From the NCBI RefSeq assembly GCF_000827885.1, contig NZ_JTKH01000006.1, forward strand, positions 310,001-374,000: a stretch of DNA of 64,000 nt, given 5' to 3'. The stretch's first letter is position 1, and each line of letters starts with the position of its first letter. Of this stretch, positions 1-7,893 are shown in pieces. The notes beneath the pieces were generated by a model that was not told the DNA's origin, made no database searches, and was given only the letters and a program-made list of their open reading frames with translations. The position numbers and the translations under genes were made by a program. This DNA is from Vibrio renipiscarius. GTDB lineage: Bacteria > Pseudomonadota > Gammaproteobacteria > Enterobacterales > Vibrionaceae.

Positions 1-82
1 AGTATTCGTTCTATCGCACTGCGCTTTAAAGTTCAAATGCAATAAGCTAATCTCTCTGCTTATCCAAATGGCAGGCAAAAAT

Positions 83-460
83 ATGATTGATCACGTTACC
101 CTTTCCGTCAGCGATTTAGAGCGAAGTAAAAAGTTCTATGAAGAGGCTTTTGGCCCATTAGGCTATAAACTCGCATTTGGAGAACCGGGCAAATTTTGGG
201 CTTTTGACTTAGGGAAAGGCTTTCTGTTTGAGATATGCAGTGCTAAGGCAAAAGGGGCTTTAACAAGCTTTCATATTGCTTTTCGGGTTCCAAGTCAGCA
301 GAAGGTACACGAATTTTACGAAGCCGCTCTGCTTGCTGGCGCTAAAGATAACGGTGCGCCAGGGCCTCGTCCTCAGTACACAGAGAATTATTATGCTTGC
401 TTTGTGCACGATCCAGATGGGCATAACATTGAGGCTATGTTCGACAATTGGGCGGTATAA
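83..460 (+). CDS. VOC (glyoxalase/dioxygenase-fold) family protein
   Basis: A 125-residue single-domain protein of the vicinal oxygen chelate fold. It opens with the typical first strand 'MIDHVTLSVSDLERSKKFYEEAF' shortened here to its start IDHVTLSVSD, followed by the helix that carries the Ser-Lys-Phe-Tyr cluster. It ends with 'HDPDGHNIEAMF', where the His and the Glu near the C-terminus are the usual metal ligands of the family. An in-frame ATG lies 15 bases upstream (position 68) but has no ribosome-binding site; the ATG at 83 has AGGC seven bases before it and fits the family start, so I use it. Members include lactoylglutathione lyase-like and antibiotic-resistance proteins; the substrate cannot be told. 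It appears to stand alone. Confidence 0.85.
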   Translation: MIDHVTLSVSDLERSKKFYEEAFGPLGYKLAFGEPGKFWAFDLGKGFLFEICSAKAKGALTSFHIAFRVPSQQKVHEFYEAALLAGAKDNGAPGPRPQYTENYYACFVHDPDGHNIEAMFDNWAV

Positions 461-500
461 CCGTTCTACTTGACGTTGCCGCGGTGTAGACTGACAAAAC
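457..500 (+). repeat. Degenerate ERIC-like end
   Basis: The bases after the VOC stop read TATAACCGTTCTACTTGACG and then GTTGCCGCGGTGTAGACTGAC. They closely resemble the left end of the intact ERIC-type element at 62708 (TATACCCGTCCTACTTGAAG, then GTTGCAGCGGTGTTGATTGGC). The rest of the element is not recognisable before the next gene, so this is probably a decayed copy. Confidence 0.4.
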
Positions 501-603
501 AGAATCTAATTGTTCATGAGAAGCTCGAAGAAGCGATACAATGCTCGTGTTGCAAGTTCGCAATATGGAATCCCCATTCACAGAAACCTTGAAGTAATCA
601 TAC

Positions 604-1098
604 ATGTCTAAAGATTTCGATTTCACCACAGAATATACGCTCGACAAGCCTTTCTTTGCCGAGTGTTATGATCAAACGAGTCAACCTGCTAAGTTTCCAC
701 ACGCGTATTTAAAAGGAATACTCTTTCTTATTTTTGGTGTGGTTTTAATAGAGTTTGAGCTGTTACCTAACGGTTATGTCGGTTGGTTCTTTATCGTATT
801 GAGTGTTATTGAAGCGTTCAGTGTTTATTGCAAGCGAACATGGTGGCTATGGCGACAAACTATCAGCTCAAGCCGTGTCAATAAAGTGGTGCTTCAAGTG
901 AATGCTGAGGGGGTGACTTATAAAAGTGGTAAAATCGACCGCAAAGTCGCCTGGAGTGAAATCGATCAACTTGAGCAAACCGATTTAGGCTTCATCTTTC
1001 ATATCGGTAAACAACGCCAATATGTGAGTAAATCTTGCTTAAATGAAGAAGTGATCGCGTTTATGGTTGAGCAGCACGCCGCATCAATATCAAAATAA
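604..1098 (+). CDS. YcxB-like membrane protein
   Basis: A 164-residue protein with two hydrophobic segments at about residues 37-53 and 56-71. They are followed by a soluble C-terminal domain with the pattern 'EGVTYKSGKIDRKVAWSEID', which is typical of the YcxB-like C-terminal domain. The membrane pair plus PH-like beta domain suggests an inner-membrane protein of unknown role. An intrinsic terminator follows at 1164. The start at 604 is the only good ATG, with a weak upstream TTGAAG. No operon partner is apparent. Confidence 0.7.
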   Translation: MSKDFDFTTEYTLDKPFFAECYDQTSQPAKFPHAYLKGILFLIFGVVLIEFELLPNGYVGWFFIVLSVIEAFSVYCKRTWWLWRQTISSSRVNKVVLQVNAEGVTYKSGKIDRKVAWSEIDQLEQTDLGFIFHIGKQRQYVSKSCLNEEVIAFMVEQHAASISK

Positions 1099-1163
1099 CG
1101 TTATTGCAGCGAGCGATAAGGTTGTGTTTTAAAGCGACTCATCAAGCTTTCAGTAAACAAGAG

Positions 1164-1188
1164 GCGAATCGATTGATTCGCTTTTTTT
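1164..1188 (+). terminator. Intrinsic terminator after the YcxB-like gene
   Basis: The arms GCGAATC and GATTCGC flank the loop GATT and are followed by seven T residues. Confidence 0.85.
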
Positions 1189-1249
1189 GATCTTGCCTTT
1201 GCCTGAATAGAAGGCATTGTTGAGAGTAAATAGACCTAACTCGTTTTTG

Positions 1250-1803
1250 CCCCGAAGTATGTTCCGCTTATTACTTATGTACCGGTCACTCGCTTATTCA
1301 TCAGCGGCCCAATGACTCTTTGCCTTGCCAAAGAGTAATCAGAAAGGCGCTTTGGTTCGGTAGTCATTGTTCGGTCGGTTTTAGGCGTTCCCGACGCCGA
1401 AAACCTAAAAATGCGTCCTGTATTTTTGCCTATAGCCGTATTTATCTTGGGCGCATTGAAATTCTCTTTAAATGGGGAGGCTCTGCCCAGAACTTTCACA
1501 GCTGGCACTTCATAACACAGAATTGCCCGAAGTATGTTCCGCTTATTACTTATGTACCTGTCACTCGCTTATTCATCAGCGGCCCAATTACTCTTTGCCT
1601 TGCCAAAGAGTAATCAGAAAGGCGCTTTGGTTCGGTAGTCGTTGGTCGGTCGGTTTTAGGCGTTCCCGACACCGAAAACCTAAAAATGCGTCCTGCATTT
1701 TTGCCTATAGTCGTATTTATCTTGGGCGCATTGAAATCCTCTTTAAATGGGGAAGTTCTGCCCAAAGCCTTCACCGTTGGCACGTCATAGCACAGAATTG
1801 CCC
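1250..1803. repeat. Two tandem copies of a ~275-bp intergenic repeat
   Basis: The block starting CCCGAAGTATGTTCCGCTTA at 1251 recurs at 1526 with a period of 275 bases. The two copies are near-identical through the sentence-like run 'cttattcatcagcggccca', an internal inverted pair CTCTTTGCCTTGCCAAAGAG and the GGCGTTCCCGAC segment. The second copy ends near 1803, where the unit's closing CACAGAATTGCCC is met again. Reading frames on both strands inside it are open only in part and overlap each other, with no ribosome-binding sites, so I treat it as non-coding repeat DNA. The relatively few differences suggest a recent duplication or gene conversion. Confidence 0.8.
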
Positions 1804-2176
1804 CATTGTTGGTTTCGTCAAAAAAGCCTATGTTCGTAGGTAGCCGAATTTCCCGCAAATCTAGCTAATGTGACCCCCAAAGTTCACAAAGTATGAAAAA
1901 TGAGCATCATTGTGCGGTTATTTTTTCAAATGAACATACCGATTTTTGCTCTGTAACTCGCTCTAAAAGCGTCACAAAATCACAAGGCAAAGCCTTGAAC
2001 AAGTGTCCAAAATCTTCGCTAAGAGCGTTTGAGAAGATTTGAGGGTTGTTTTGATAGCTAACCCGTCCGTTCAACATAATAGGAATAATAACCACCAGAT
2101 TTTTAGCTAAAAACGCGAACTTTAAATCTCTGTTATGATAGCGATTGATGCTTTGGTGGAGGTGGAGGAGTGAGTT
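1804..2176. other. Intergenic stretch, no convincing gene
   Basis: This stretch contains a 62-codon minus-strand frame (1907-2095) without a clear ribosome-binding site. It has a small palindrome CAAGGCAAAGCCTTG around 1982-1996. It looks like further repeat-type intergenic DNA. The promoter of the next gene probably lies at its right end. Confidence 0.4.
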
Positions 2177-2677
2177 ATGAGCAAATACGATGTAGATAAA
2201 ATATTCCGCAATTTATCAACTGTTAATGGAATGACCGAGTCACTAGAAAAATTAAATAAGAGTTTCGTTAACTACGATGAATTTATGGGCCTTTCTAGTG
2301 TGAGTCGAATTGAATCCCCATTAGTCGAACTGAATCAGAGTGTGGAGTCTTTTCATCGCGGCTATGATGCAATCGAATTGGTCAAAATGAAAAGTACATT
2401 TCCTGAGTCTATATTAGGGCCAGATAAGCCAAATATAGCTATTGACCCGGACTTAATAAAGCCAAGAGGAACAATAGTGAAAAACATTTATAAGATTGAC
2501 TCAAAAGCTTTTCAGATTGGTGACGGTAATACGCAGGCTTCGGTTGAACAAGTTGCAAGTAGTAGTGATGAAGGAATTTCTATTGCGCGTCGTAGTTTGA
2601 ATATAACGATAATCGGGGTGATTGTAGCTATTATCGGGGTGATTGTATCGGTGGTAATTTATCTTAGCGGCACTTAA
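2177..2677 (+). CDS. Unknown protein with C-terminal membrane anchor
   Basis: A 166-residue protein that I do not recognise. The N-terminal 100 residues are soluble and rich in Ser, Asn and charged residues. A short central motif 'FQIGDGNTQ' is followed by a Ser-rich linker. The C-terminal 22 residues form one very hydrophobic helix, which contains a duplicated 'IIGVIVAIIGVIVSVV' run encoded by a direct DNA repeat. The topology is that of a tail-anchored protein. GGAGGAG lies six bases before the ATG, so the gene is well supported. A stem-loop follows at 2701. It stands alone next to repeat DNA and is relatively AT-rich, so acquisition by transfer is possible. Confidence 0.7.
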   Translation: MSKYDVDKIFRNLSTVNGMTESLEKLNKSFVNYDEFMGLSSVSRIESPLVELNQSVESFHRGYDAIELVKMKSTFPESILGPDKPNIAIDPDLIKPRGTIVKNIYKIDSKAFQIGDGNTQASVEQVASSSDEGISIARRSLNITIIGVIVAIIGVIVSVVIYLSGT

Positions 2678-2700
2678 TGCGCACCTCAACCAAGCTTGTT

Positions 2701-2733
2701 AGCTAGTGCGATTTTACACATCGCACTAGCTTT
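2701..2733 (+). terminator. Stem-loop after the tail-anchored protein gene
   Basis: The 12-base arms AGCTAGTGCGAT and ATCGCACTAGCT are perfectly complementary around a 7-base loop. The T tract is short (TTTACC), so termination may be weak. Confidence 0.6.
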
Positions 2734-2892
2734 ACCATACCTGTAGTTATTCATGAATCGCTAATGCTGGATCTTCCGAAACTCATTCCTGTCCAGAGAC
2801 GTGCCAGCGCGATCACTGCTAGCATGTGATTACCTTCCCCTCAGTCAGGGTGATTCCGTTTTCTTTCAACCTAACAGCTTTGCTGGGCAAAC

Positions 2893-2916
2893 AAAAAACC
2901 AGCGCATCAGCGCTGG
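2893..2916 (-). terminator. Intrinsic terminator of the DUF5666 gene
   Basis: On the minus strand CCAGCGC, loop TGAT and GCGCTGG are followed by six T residues. Confidence 0.85.
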
Positions 2917-2973
2917 CTTAAAATGTTGCATTTATTTCACGTCAAGCGTCAATGACTTGTGCATCAATGCTGC

Positions 2974-4176
2974 TTAGTCATCACAGTCATTATCGTTACT
3001 GTCATCTTCAACGTCGATGCTACGAGCAATGTGCTGACCTTCAAATAGGTGACCTTCTACTTCAACGTATTGCCTGTGCAGTTCATCAAAGTTAGCCAGA
3101 CCTTCGTAGTTGGTTAGGTTATCTACGCTAACAGTGAACTCTTTATTTGAACATACATCGGTGATAGTGAACGTTTTTAGCTCAGAATCTGAAACGAGTG
3201 CGTACCCTTCGATGTCAAACTCGTTTTGTTCCCAATCGTTGTCGTCGTTGTCGTCGTTATCGTCTTCAAACTCAATCTCTTTTGCCATGAGTTTATTTTT
3301 GTTGTTTTTCAATTCAACTTCAACCCAAGCACCTGCGACGAGGTCACGATGGTCGCCGTAGAAACCGTCATCATATTCGGTTGAGCCCACGGTTTGAATT
3401 TGTGCGCTGTAGTTCAGTGTAAATGAACGCGGTTTGCCATCAGGGCCGCGTTTAACGAAAGTGACGATACCCTCGATTTCACCATCGTTAGGGATGTCAG
3501 TGTAATCGTCACGCGTGATCTTTTCTGCGCGTAATATGCCAGTGTCAGTATCGTACATACCAATCACCTCGACCCACATGCCGTTGCTCAATGGGAACGT
3601 AACGTTGATATTGCTGAAGTCAACAGTTAGCGAAGCGCCGATTTTAAAGGTGTTGTTGCCAAGTTGGCTTATAAGGCCTTCGGTTTCCGCTTGACCATTC
3701 CAGTGATTGAACTCGATCACTGAAAGTACGTTGTAGCCCGTTTCCGTTGGTAGCGCAGATACCATCACGTTACTGCCAACATTGATGTTACTGCTTAATG
3801 TAAATGGAAGCTCAACACCGTTGATCACAAATGATTTTCTGTCTGGTGAAATACTATCCACTTTACCGGTGAACGTAGGCTCTAGCGTGACGACAGCCCC
3901 ACCAGGGCGGCGAGTGTTATCTTCAGAGATACGTACCATCATATTTTTTGACAAGATCGAGGTTGGAAGCGTCTCATCTTGGTAAGTGACGGTTAAATTA
4001 TCAAGAGAATAGTTGTGGCCATTAACAGAGATAGTGTCGCCAGTAACGCGTTCGATGGAGCCTTGAGAGACAGGGGGCGTTTGCGCTGTGCCAGTTTCAC
4101 CGCTGCTGCTGTCACTACCACCGCCACAGCCAACCATAGCGAGAGAGAAAATAGGTAAAATTGCGTAACGTTTCAT
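2974..4176 (-). CDS. DUF5666-type lipoprotein
   Basis: A 400-residue predicted lipoprotein. The start at 4176 places a signal peptide ending in the lipobox 'LAMVGC' followed by GGGSDSSSG, so the mature protein would be acylated and exported. A longer frame begins at 4293, but it would bury this signal. The body holds at least four similar beta-rich units with the pattern 'G.V.s....ftinG...' and 'G.wVeV.G', typical of DUF5666 domains. An acidic (Asp-Asp-Asn)n run lies near residue 310, and an acidic tail with two Cys residues closes the protein. Function is unknown; surface or periplasmic localisation is inferred. A terminator follows directly. Confidence 0.8.
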   Translation of the reverse strand: MKRYAILPIFSLAMVGCGGGSDSSSGETGTAQTPPVSQGSIERVTGDTISVNGHNYSLDNLTVTYQDETLPTSILSKNMMVRISEDNTRRPGGAVVTLEPTFTGKVDSISPDRKSFVINGVELPFTLSSNINVGSNVMVSALPTETGYNVLSVIEFNHWNGQAETEGLISQLGNNTFKIGASLTVDFSNINVTFPLSNGMWVEVIGMYDTDTGILRAEKITRDDYTDIPNDGEIEGIVTFVKRGPDGKPRSFTLNYSAQIQTVGSTEYDDGFYGDHRDLVAGAWVEVELKNNKNKLMAKEIEFEDDNDDNDDNDWEQNEFDIEGYALVSDSELKTFTITDVCSNKEFTVSVDNLTNYEGLANFDELHRQYVEVEGHLFEGQHIARSIDVEDDSNDNDCDD

Positions 4177-4526
4177 AGAACTGCCTGTAAATAACAAATG
4201 TGCCCGATCGGCGGAGCGAAAACTAGCACATAAATTGGTAAGAAATTTCTTGGCAATGTCAGGAAAATGATAAATCTGGACTGAATTGGTCAAATGAGCA
4301 ACTCAAACGATTCCGATGGCCACCACACCCATCAATAAGGGCTACTTTCCATGCGTTTTTTGCCTTAGCTTTTGGTCTGCCCTGCATCGTGTTCATGAGT
4401 ATTGCGATGCGCATATGATAAATATAACAAACACTTGGCGTTTTCGGTTCGGTTGAGTTTAGTCTTTATGGTGATTAATTGAGCGGTGTGACCGGTGTGC
4501 TAGCCGCTGAGTGTTAGGAGACGTCG
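4177..4526. other. Divergent intergenic region
   Basis: A 350-base gap between the divergently oriented lipoprotein and signal-peptidase-like genes. It should hold both promoters. I see no RNA gene or clear operator in it. Confidence 0.4.
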
Positions 4527-5051
4527 ATGAAACTATGGGTACTGGTGTTACTCTTTTTGAGCCATTCTGTTGTTCAAGCAAAAGAACAAACCATGCTGTT
4601 GGGGTATATGACTAGCGAAGTGACAGCGGATGGCATGTCACCAACTCTGCTCTACGGGGATTATATCGCCTCTAGCCCAACGTATTATCAAGAACATGAG
4701 ATTGAAAGAGGGGATATCGTTTTAATCAAAAGCCCTAAAAATGACGGTAGTTTGTGGATCAAACGTATTGTCGGGTTGCCAGGTGAAACGATACAGACAA
4801 AAAATGGGAAAATATATGTTAACGATAACGCTCTGATAGAGCCTTATGTTGATCAAAAAAACAATAAGGGCTGGGTGTTAAATCATCATGAGCGCTATCA
4901 GCCTTTGAATGATGAATATTTTATTTTGGGCGATAATCGAATAAACAGCCTGGATAGTCGGCACTTTGGGGTAATAAATAAAAATCAAATCGTCGCGAAA
5001 GCCATTCGTATTTACTATAGCCCGTCCATTTCGAGAATCGGAAAGCTCTGA
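4527..5051 (+). CDS. S26 signal peptidase I-like protein, canonical serine missing
   Basis: A 174-residue protein of the LepB (peptidase S26) fold. One hydrophobic N-terminal segment (residues 3-18) precedes the family boxes: box B 'DGMSPTLLYGDY', box C 'RGDIVLI', box D 'WIKRIVGLPGE' with the general-base Lys79, and box E 'LGDNRINSLDSRHFG'. Aligned on Pro-Thr-Leu with E. coli LepB (S-M-x-P-T-L), the nucleophile position is Gly36 (codon GGC). A serine is found two residues later, Ser38. The protein is about half the length of LepB and lacks its second membrane helix. It may be a dedicated, altered or inactive paralogue. AGGAG lies seven bases before the ATG. No partner gene is adjacent. Confidence 0.8.
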   Translation: MKLWVLVLLFLSHSVVQAKEQTMLLGYMTSEVTADGMSPTLLYGDYIASSPTYYQEHEIERGDIVLIKSPKNDGSLWIKRIVGLPGETIQTKNGKIYVNDNALIEPYVDQKNNKGWVLNHHERYQPLNDEYFILGDNRINSLDSRHFGVINKNQIVAKAIRIYYSPSISRIGKL

Positions 5052-5150
5052 TTTAGTGACGCCAATATATGGCTATTTGATAGGGTGATTTAAGAGGGCA
5101 TAGCGCCCCCTATATTCCCTGCGTTATGCCCGTTACTTTTTCGGAACGAC

Positions 5151-5897
5151 TCAAAATAGGCTTGGACTTTGCCCATGAATAGGCTGGCCCGTGCTGGGAT
5201 GCGTAAAGTAAATATCGCTAGCATGAAGCATTAAACGCGGCGGGGTGTCACTCCCTTCAAAGCCATTGTTCGATTCTGGGGTGTTATAAAGATCGCAACC
5301 CAAAATTGGGTGGCCAAATTCAAGGCTATGGATCCGCAATTGATGAGTGCGCCCGGTGATGGGCGTGTATTGAATTAGGGTTCGACAAGGGGTGTCTAAG
5401 CGACGTATGACTTGGTAGTCACTAATGGCACTTTTGCCGGTGTCGAGGCAAATTTTTACGCGAGGAAACAGCGCCTTATCTTTTGCTATCGGGGCTGAAA
5501 TTTGGCCGATATCGGCTTCCACCCATCCTGCTAACATCGCGATATAGCGTTTTTGAACCGCTCGATCTTGAAACTGTTTATTCAGGCTCTTTGATGCTGC
5601 ACTGTTAAGCCCTACCACCATAATGCCCGACGTCCCAAAATCGAGTCGATGTGGCAATTTAGCCTCGGCAAAAGCCGGGGTGGCTTTTTGGCTTTCGGTC
5701 GCCTCTTGACCGTTAACCAAACGGTAATGTACGGAATCCCAATTAAGCTGGTTTTTTCCCGACAAACTTAATAAGCCACTCGGCTTATTGATCAGCAATA
5801 TATCGTCGTCTTGATACAAGATTTCGATTCTGCCTTGGCACTCAGGAGCCACAAAATTATCGATTATTTCATTCTTAGTATCGTCAGATGGAGACAT
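5151..5897 (-). CDS. RluA-family RNA pseudouridine synthase
   Basis: A 248-residue enzyme of the RluA family, which isomerises specific uridines in rRNA or tRNA to pseudouridine. The sequence shows 'ILYQDDDILLINKPSGLLS' near the start, the catalytic block 'HRLDFGTSGIMVV' with its Asp, and 'PITGRTHQLRIH' and 'GHPILG'. There is no N-terminal S4 domain. Length and motif spacing are closest to RluA itself, which modifies 23S rRNA and some tRNAs, but I cannot separate it from paralogues. The frame is open up to 6065, but the extra 56 residues are low-complexity and cross a perfect inverted repeat, so I start at 5897 although no strong ribosome-binding site is visible. Confidence 0.85.
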   Translation of the reverse strand: MSPSDDTKNEIIDNFVAPECQGRIEILYQDDDILLINKPSGLLSLSGKNQLNWDSVHYRLVNGQEATESQKATPAFAEAKLPHRLDFGTSGIMVVGLNSAASKSLNKQFQDRAVQKRYIAMLAGWVEADIGQISAPIAKDKALFPRVKICLDTGKSAISDYQVIRRLDTPCRTLIQYTPITGRTHQLRIHSLEFGHPILGCDLYNTPESNNGFEGSDTPPRLMLHASDIYFTHPSTGQPIHGQSPSLF

Positions 5898-6048
5898 TTG
5901 GAGGTCCGAATGGGTAAGAAAAGAGACAGCGCGAATTATAGTGTAATTCGCTAAGCGAGCGACTGTTTTCTTGGTTGCTGGGGGCTTTTTGTTTTTATGA
6001 TAGCCGTTATTGATATTGTTGGCTTCGTGTGATTTTTCGTAAGATTTA

Positions 6049-6082
6049 GCCCCTAACGCGGTCATTAGGGCGCGTTAGGGGC
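6049..6082. repeat. Perfect 12-bp inverted repeat
   Basis: GCCCCTAACGCG and CGCGTTAGGGGC flank a 10-base loop. It lies between the LRR gene and the pseudouridine synthase gene, both on the minus strand. No T tract follows on the minus strand, so it may act as an mRNA-stabilising or weak terminating hairpin. Confidence 0.7.
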
Positions 6083-6142
6083 TTGGGGATATGATGGTTT
6101 ATCAAGAGGGGTTTGTCGCCTCTCCATATCTTCGTGAAAGGG

Positions 6143-7552
6143 TCAGCGAGTGACGGTGACCGAAGGATCTGTTCCCAGATTACTGTCAGTGATTTTTTTA
6201 TTGCTCTGCACGTCTAGTGACGTGATTTGGTTTTGACGTAAAACGAGAACTTCAAGGTTGGGGTTTTGACTCACATCAATCGTAGAAATTTGGTTGTCAT
6301 TGGCATACAGGTGGGTCAGTTCGCTTAAATTCGATACATCAATCTGGGTTAAACGGTTATGACCTAGATACGTTGTTTTCAGTGATTGCAGATGGTTGAT
6401 ATCGATCTCTTCCAGTTTATTTTTCCACATCACTAGGTGTTTGAGATGAGTGACGCCGCCGAGGTCGATCTTGCTAATCGCATTATCGGCAATATGAAGT
6501 GATTCAAGATCTGGGTGCCCGCCGAGTTTGATGTCATTGATCATATTGGTCGTCGCGTAGAGACGAAGGAGTTTATTGGCTCTCAAATCGATCTGCGTAA
6601 TATTGTTGGCGTAAAGATTAAGATCTTTTAGATGGGTTAAATATTCAACGCCTGCAATCGAGTCTATCCCTTTGGATTTACAGACTAAGTTTACAACATC
6701 GGCAACCTTTTTATATCCATTGGATAAGAGACACGCTCTAAACTTTTTATCCTTAAAGGGCACATCCTTCACCCATTCAAATGGCTCAAATTGAATCGCG
6801 GTTGTATAGGAAAATGTGATGTTCTCAAAAAGCACATTGCTGTCGGCTAAGTTGATCACATCAATATTATTGCCATCAGTACGCAGCTCGACTAACTCGG
6901 CGTTAGATGAAATATCGATACTTTTGAAGTTGTTATTATCAATATCAATCAGCACCAGTTCAGGAAATGCTGAGAAATCAAATTCGGTTAACTGGTTACC
7001 CGCCATTTCAAGCTCTAACAGCGGTTGTTCTTCTAAACCGGCGATCGTGTCAATCATGTTATTATTTAAATTGACTTCCCTTAGCTTTAAATTATGGGAA
7101 AGGTCTAGTTTTTTGATGGGGGTGTGGGTGATTTTTAATGTCTTTAAGTATTTGAGATTCGATAAATCAATGTCTGTCAGAGGGCTGTGGCTAATGTCTA
7201 CATAGGTTAAAAAGCTATCATTTGAAAACGTAATGTCGTCAAGTTGAGTATTCGCTGCTCGAAACAGCAAAAGGTTTTTATTTTGTGAAAGATCAACAAC
7301 CTTAAGTTCGCTGTCATAAATCTTTAACATCTGTAAATGCGTGAGTCGCTCAACGCCCACGAGAGACGTGATGTTATTATCACAAGCTAAATGATCAATC
7401 TGCGCTATTTTTTCGCCGTTATCCAATACACATGCCCTAAATTTAGGGTCTTCAAAATGGATGGAAGTAACCAGCGAATAATAGTACCAATATGCGCCAC
7501 AAAGTAACGACACAGTGACGGCGACTAAAATTAATTTTGTCGATGCTTTCAA
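6143..7552 (-). CDS. Membrane-anchored leucine-rich-repeat protein
   Basis: A 469-residue protein with one N-terminal hydrophobic helix (residues 6-26), a signal anchor, followed by two tandem modules. Each module begins with a cap, 'FRACVLDNGEKIAQIDHLAC' near residue 38 and 'FRACLLSNGYKKVADVVNLV' near residue 271, each with two cysteines. Each is followed by a run of 20-22-residue leucine-rich repeats of the form 'L..L.l..N.i..idl'. The repeats resemble internalin-like bacterial LRRs. The duplication of cap plus repeats suggests internal gene duplication. It is likely exported to the periplasm or surface, with a protein-binding role inferred from the fold. No neighbour hints at a partner. 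Confidence 0.85.
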   Translation of the reverse strand: MKASTKLILVAVTVSLLCGAYWYYYSLVTSIHFEDPKFRACVLDNGEKIAQIDHLACDNNITSLVGVERLTHLQMLKIYDSELKVVDLSQNKNLLLFRAANTQLDDITFSNDSFLTYVDISHSPLTDIDLSNLKYLKTLKITHTPIKKLDLSHNLKLREVNLNNNMIDTIAGLEEQPLLELEMAGNQLTEFDFSAFPELVLIDIDNNNFKSIDISSNAELVELRTDGNNIDVINLADSNVLFENITFSYTTAIQFEPFEWVKDVPFKDKKFRACLLSNGYKKVADVVNLVCKSKGIDSIAGVEYLTHLKDLNLYANNITQIDLRANKLLRLYATTNMINDIKLGGHPDLESLHIADNAISKIDLGGVTHLKHLVMWKNKLEEIDINHLQSLKTTYLGHNRLTQIDVSNLSELTHLYANDNQISTIDVSQNPNLEVLVLRQNQITSLDVQSNKKITDSNLGTDPSVTVTR

Positions 7553-7893
7553 TGAAATGATCCCAGTGATAAAGAGGATGAAAGGGCAAAAGGCTATCGT
7601 AAACCCTCAATATCAACAAAGATATCTGGCGTTATTACCTAAAATTTGGAGCTAAATCATTAATCTATGATTGGTTAACGCTGTTTATTCAAAGATCAAA
7701 GGCCGCTGGTGACGTACCTCAAACATCGGGGGAGTGACGATTGTTTGTTTTGGGCCATTTTAAAATCGATCGTCGGGGTTTTGTCGTCTATTTCAATACC
7801 AAATCGCTGAGAAAATGGTGTGAGGGGGCAGTATGCCGCCCAAACAGGGCGACATATTTGATAATGCGTTGGGCGGGCTTAGCCAGCGTTTGA
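7553..7893. other. Intergenic region upstream of the LRR gene
   Basis: 341 bases between two minus-strand genes. It is presumed to hold the LRR promoter and the 3' region of the acyl-CoA ligase gene. I see no gene and no strong terminator. Confidence 0.35.

Noticed and set aside
1275..1858. Overlapping frames on both strands in the tandem repeat (77-123 codons)
   Set aside because: They arise twice because the DNA is duplicated, lack ribosome-binding sites and overlap each other. Treated as non-coding repeat.
1907..2095. 62-codon minus-strand frame
   Set aside because: No start signal and it resembles repeat-type intergenic sequence more than a protein gene.
3110..3361. Ser/Leu-rich frame opposite the DUF5666 gene
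   Set aside because: It is the mirror of the Asp-rich repeat region of a well-supported gene.
5898..6065. Longer N-terminus of the pseudouridine synthase
   Set aside because: The extra residues are low-complexity, begin inside a perfect hairpin and are not part of the RluA family.
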